29,451 nucleotides of DNA from a virus. The position numbers and the translations under genes are program-made. Every line of letters starts with the position of its first letter. Position 1 is the stretch's first letter. Of this stretch, positions 29,142 through 29,451 are shown in pieces. Below the pieces are notes generated by a model, which saw only the letters and a list, made by a program, of their open reading frames with translations, was not told the DNA's origin and did no database searches. The stretch is from IMG/VR virus record IMGVR_UViG_3300048916_000021, positions 1 through 29,451 of that record; one strand, written 5' to 3'.

Positions 29142-29451
29142 TAGTGTCCTCCAAAGGAAGCGTTTCGAAGTGCATGATCCGCAAGTACGCAGCATGAGCT
29201 GTGCAGAAGATTGCACGCGAGAGGGCACTGATCCCCAGCGCACACAAGAAGCATGCGGCCGCAATGCGGCTCATGTCAACATTGAGTGCATACCAGAAGT
29301 AGATGAATACGAACGGCGTAAACGCTGCTGTACTGAACCACGCCGCCACCCATTCAAGGCGGTAGTGGTCCAGTATCACCCCTGTTGCAGCGAGAAACGT
29401 CGTGCCCATCAGGATGATGCCGAAGATCGTGCGAAGCTGATCGATGACATC
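29128..29451 (-). CDS. Multi-pass membrane protein, 5' end outside the window
   Basis: The frame is open to the right edge, with DQLRTIFGIIL upstream of the internal ATG at 29409. That ATG falls inside the first membrane helix, so the true start is probably beyond 29451. At least three membrane helices are visible (IFGIILMGTTFLAATG, WFSTAAFTPFVFIYFWYAL, IAAACFLCALGISAL), and the end is acidic. It overlaps the next gene by 14 bases, so it is part of the same lysis cassette. It could be another holin-type protein. At least 107 residues are present. Confidence 0.6.
   Translation of the reverse strand, partial: DVIDQLRTIFGIILMGTTFLAATGVILDHYRLEWVAAWFSTAAFTPFVFIYFWYALNVDMSRIAAACFLCALGISALSRAIFCTAHAAYLRIMHFETLPLEDTNADS

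Noticed and set aside
1-29451. tRNA genes, CRISPR array, insertion sequence, integrase or attachment site
   Set aside because: I looked for cloverleaf-like segments in the gaps, regular spaced repeats and recombinase or transposase motifs and found none. The palindrome array at 360-693 is irregularly spaced, so it is not a CRISPR.
1-29451. Phage-encoded T7-type RNA polymerase
   Set aside because: No protein in the window shows its motifs. The only single-subunit polymerase fold is the DNA polymerase at 8775-10994, which has an intact exonuclease domain.

Overview
The window looks like most of the early arm and part of the late arm of a short-tailed (podovirus-like, T7-style) bacteriophage of an actinobacterium. 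A WhiB-family Fe-S regulator points to an actinobacterial host. The moderately GC-rich sequence, clear Shine-Dalgarno sites and frequent GTG starts agree. The tail is inferred to be short because there is a nozzle-type protein of about 800 residues beside an adaptor-like protein, and no tape-measure protein, tail-tube or sheath gene. The host genus cannot be fixed from the sequence.

Layout. (1) Bases 1-976 carry no convincing gene. They form a dense control region: an AT-rich stretch, a hyphenated palindrome (TTCCCATG-N5-CATGGGAA) repeated about five times, a cluster of GGTTACG/CGTAACC elements, DnaA-box-like GTCCACA sites and possible promoters. (2) 977-4393 holds small rightward genes of mostly unknown function, several with membrane helices. 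It includes a self-contained unit around the gene at 3108-3569, with its own -10 element, palindromes and flanking hairpins. (3) 4603-16278 is the rightward DNA-metabolism block: DUF932 protein, zinc-ribbon protein, T7 gp2.5-like ssDNA-binding protein, Cas4/RecB-like nuclease, family-A DNA polymerase, RuvC-like resolvase, WhiB-like regulator, DUF6378-type protein, SF2 helicase, SF3 helicase and a separate Prim-Pol primase. A clear intrinsic terminator at 16284-16311 closes it. (4) 16356-17302 holds two rightward genes behind their own -10-like element. They converge on, and overlap by 125 bp, the leftward block. (5) 17178-29451 is one leftward late operon, read from right to left: membrane/holin-type lysis genes, two ejection-protein candidates, tail adaptor, tail nozzle, an appendage candidate, three unassigned structural or assembly genes, a small acidic protein, terminase large subunit and two small genes.

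How the parts fit. The rightward block can supply a nearly complete replication and recombination kit (polymerase, SSB, two helicases, primase, nuclease, resolvase). The leftward block supplies packaging, tail and lysis. I see no portal, major capsid protein, endolysin, integrase, RNA polymerase, tRNA or CRISPR array here; the missing virion and lysis genes presumably lie beyond the right edge. Many genes overlap by 1-31 bases, so translation is probably coupled. Seven intergenic GC-rich hairpins lie on the rightward strand, and only one has a U-tract. The functional calls rest on motifs read by eye, without database searches.
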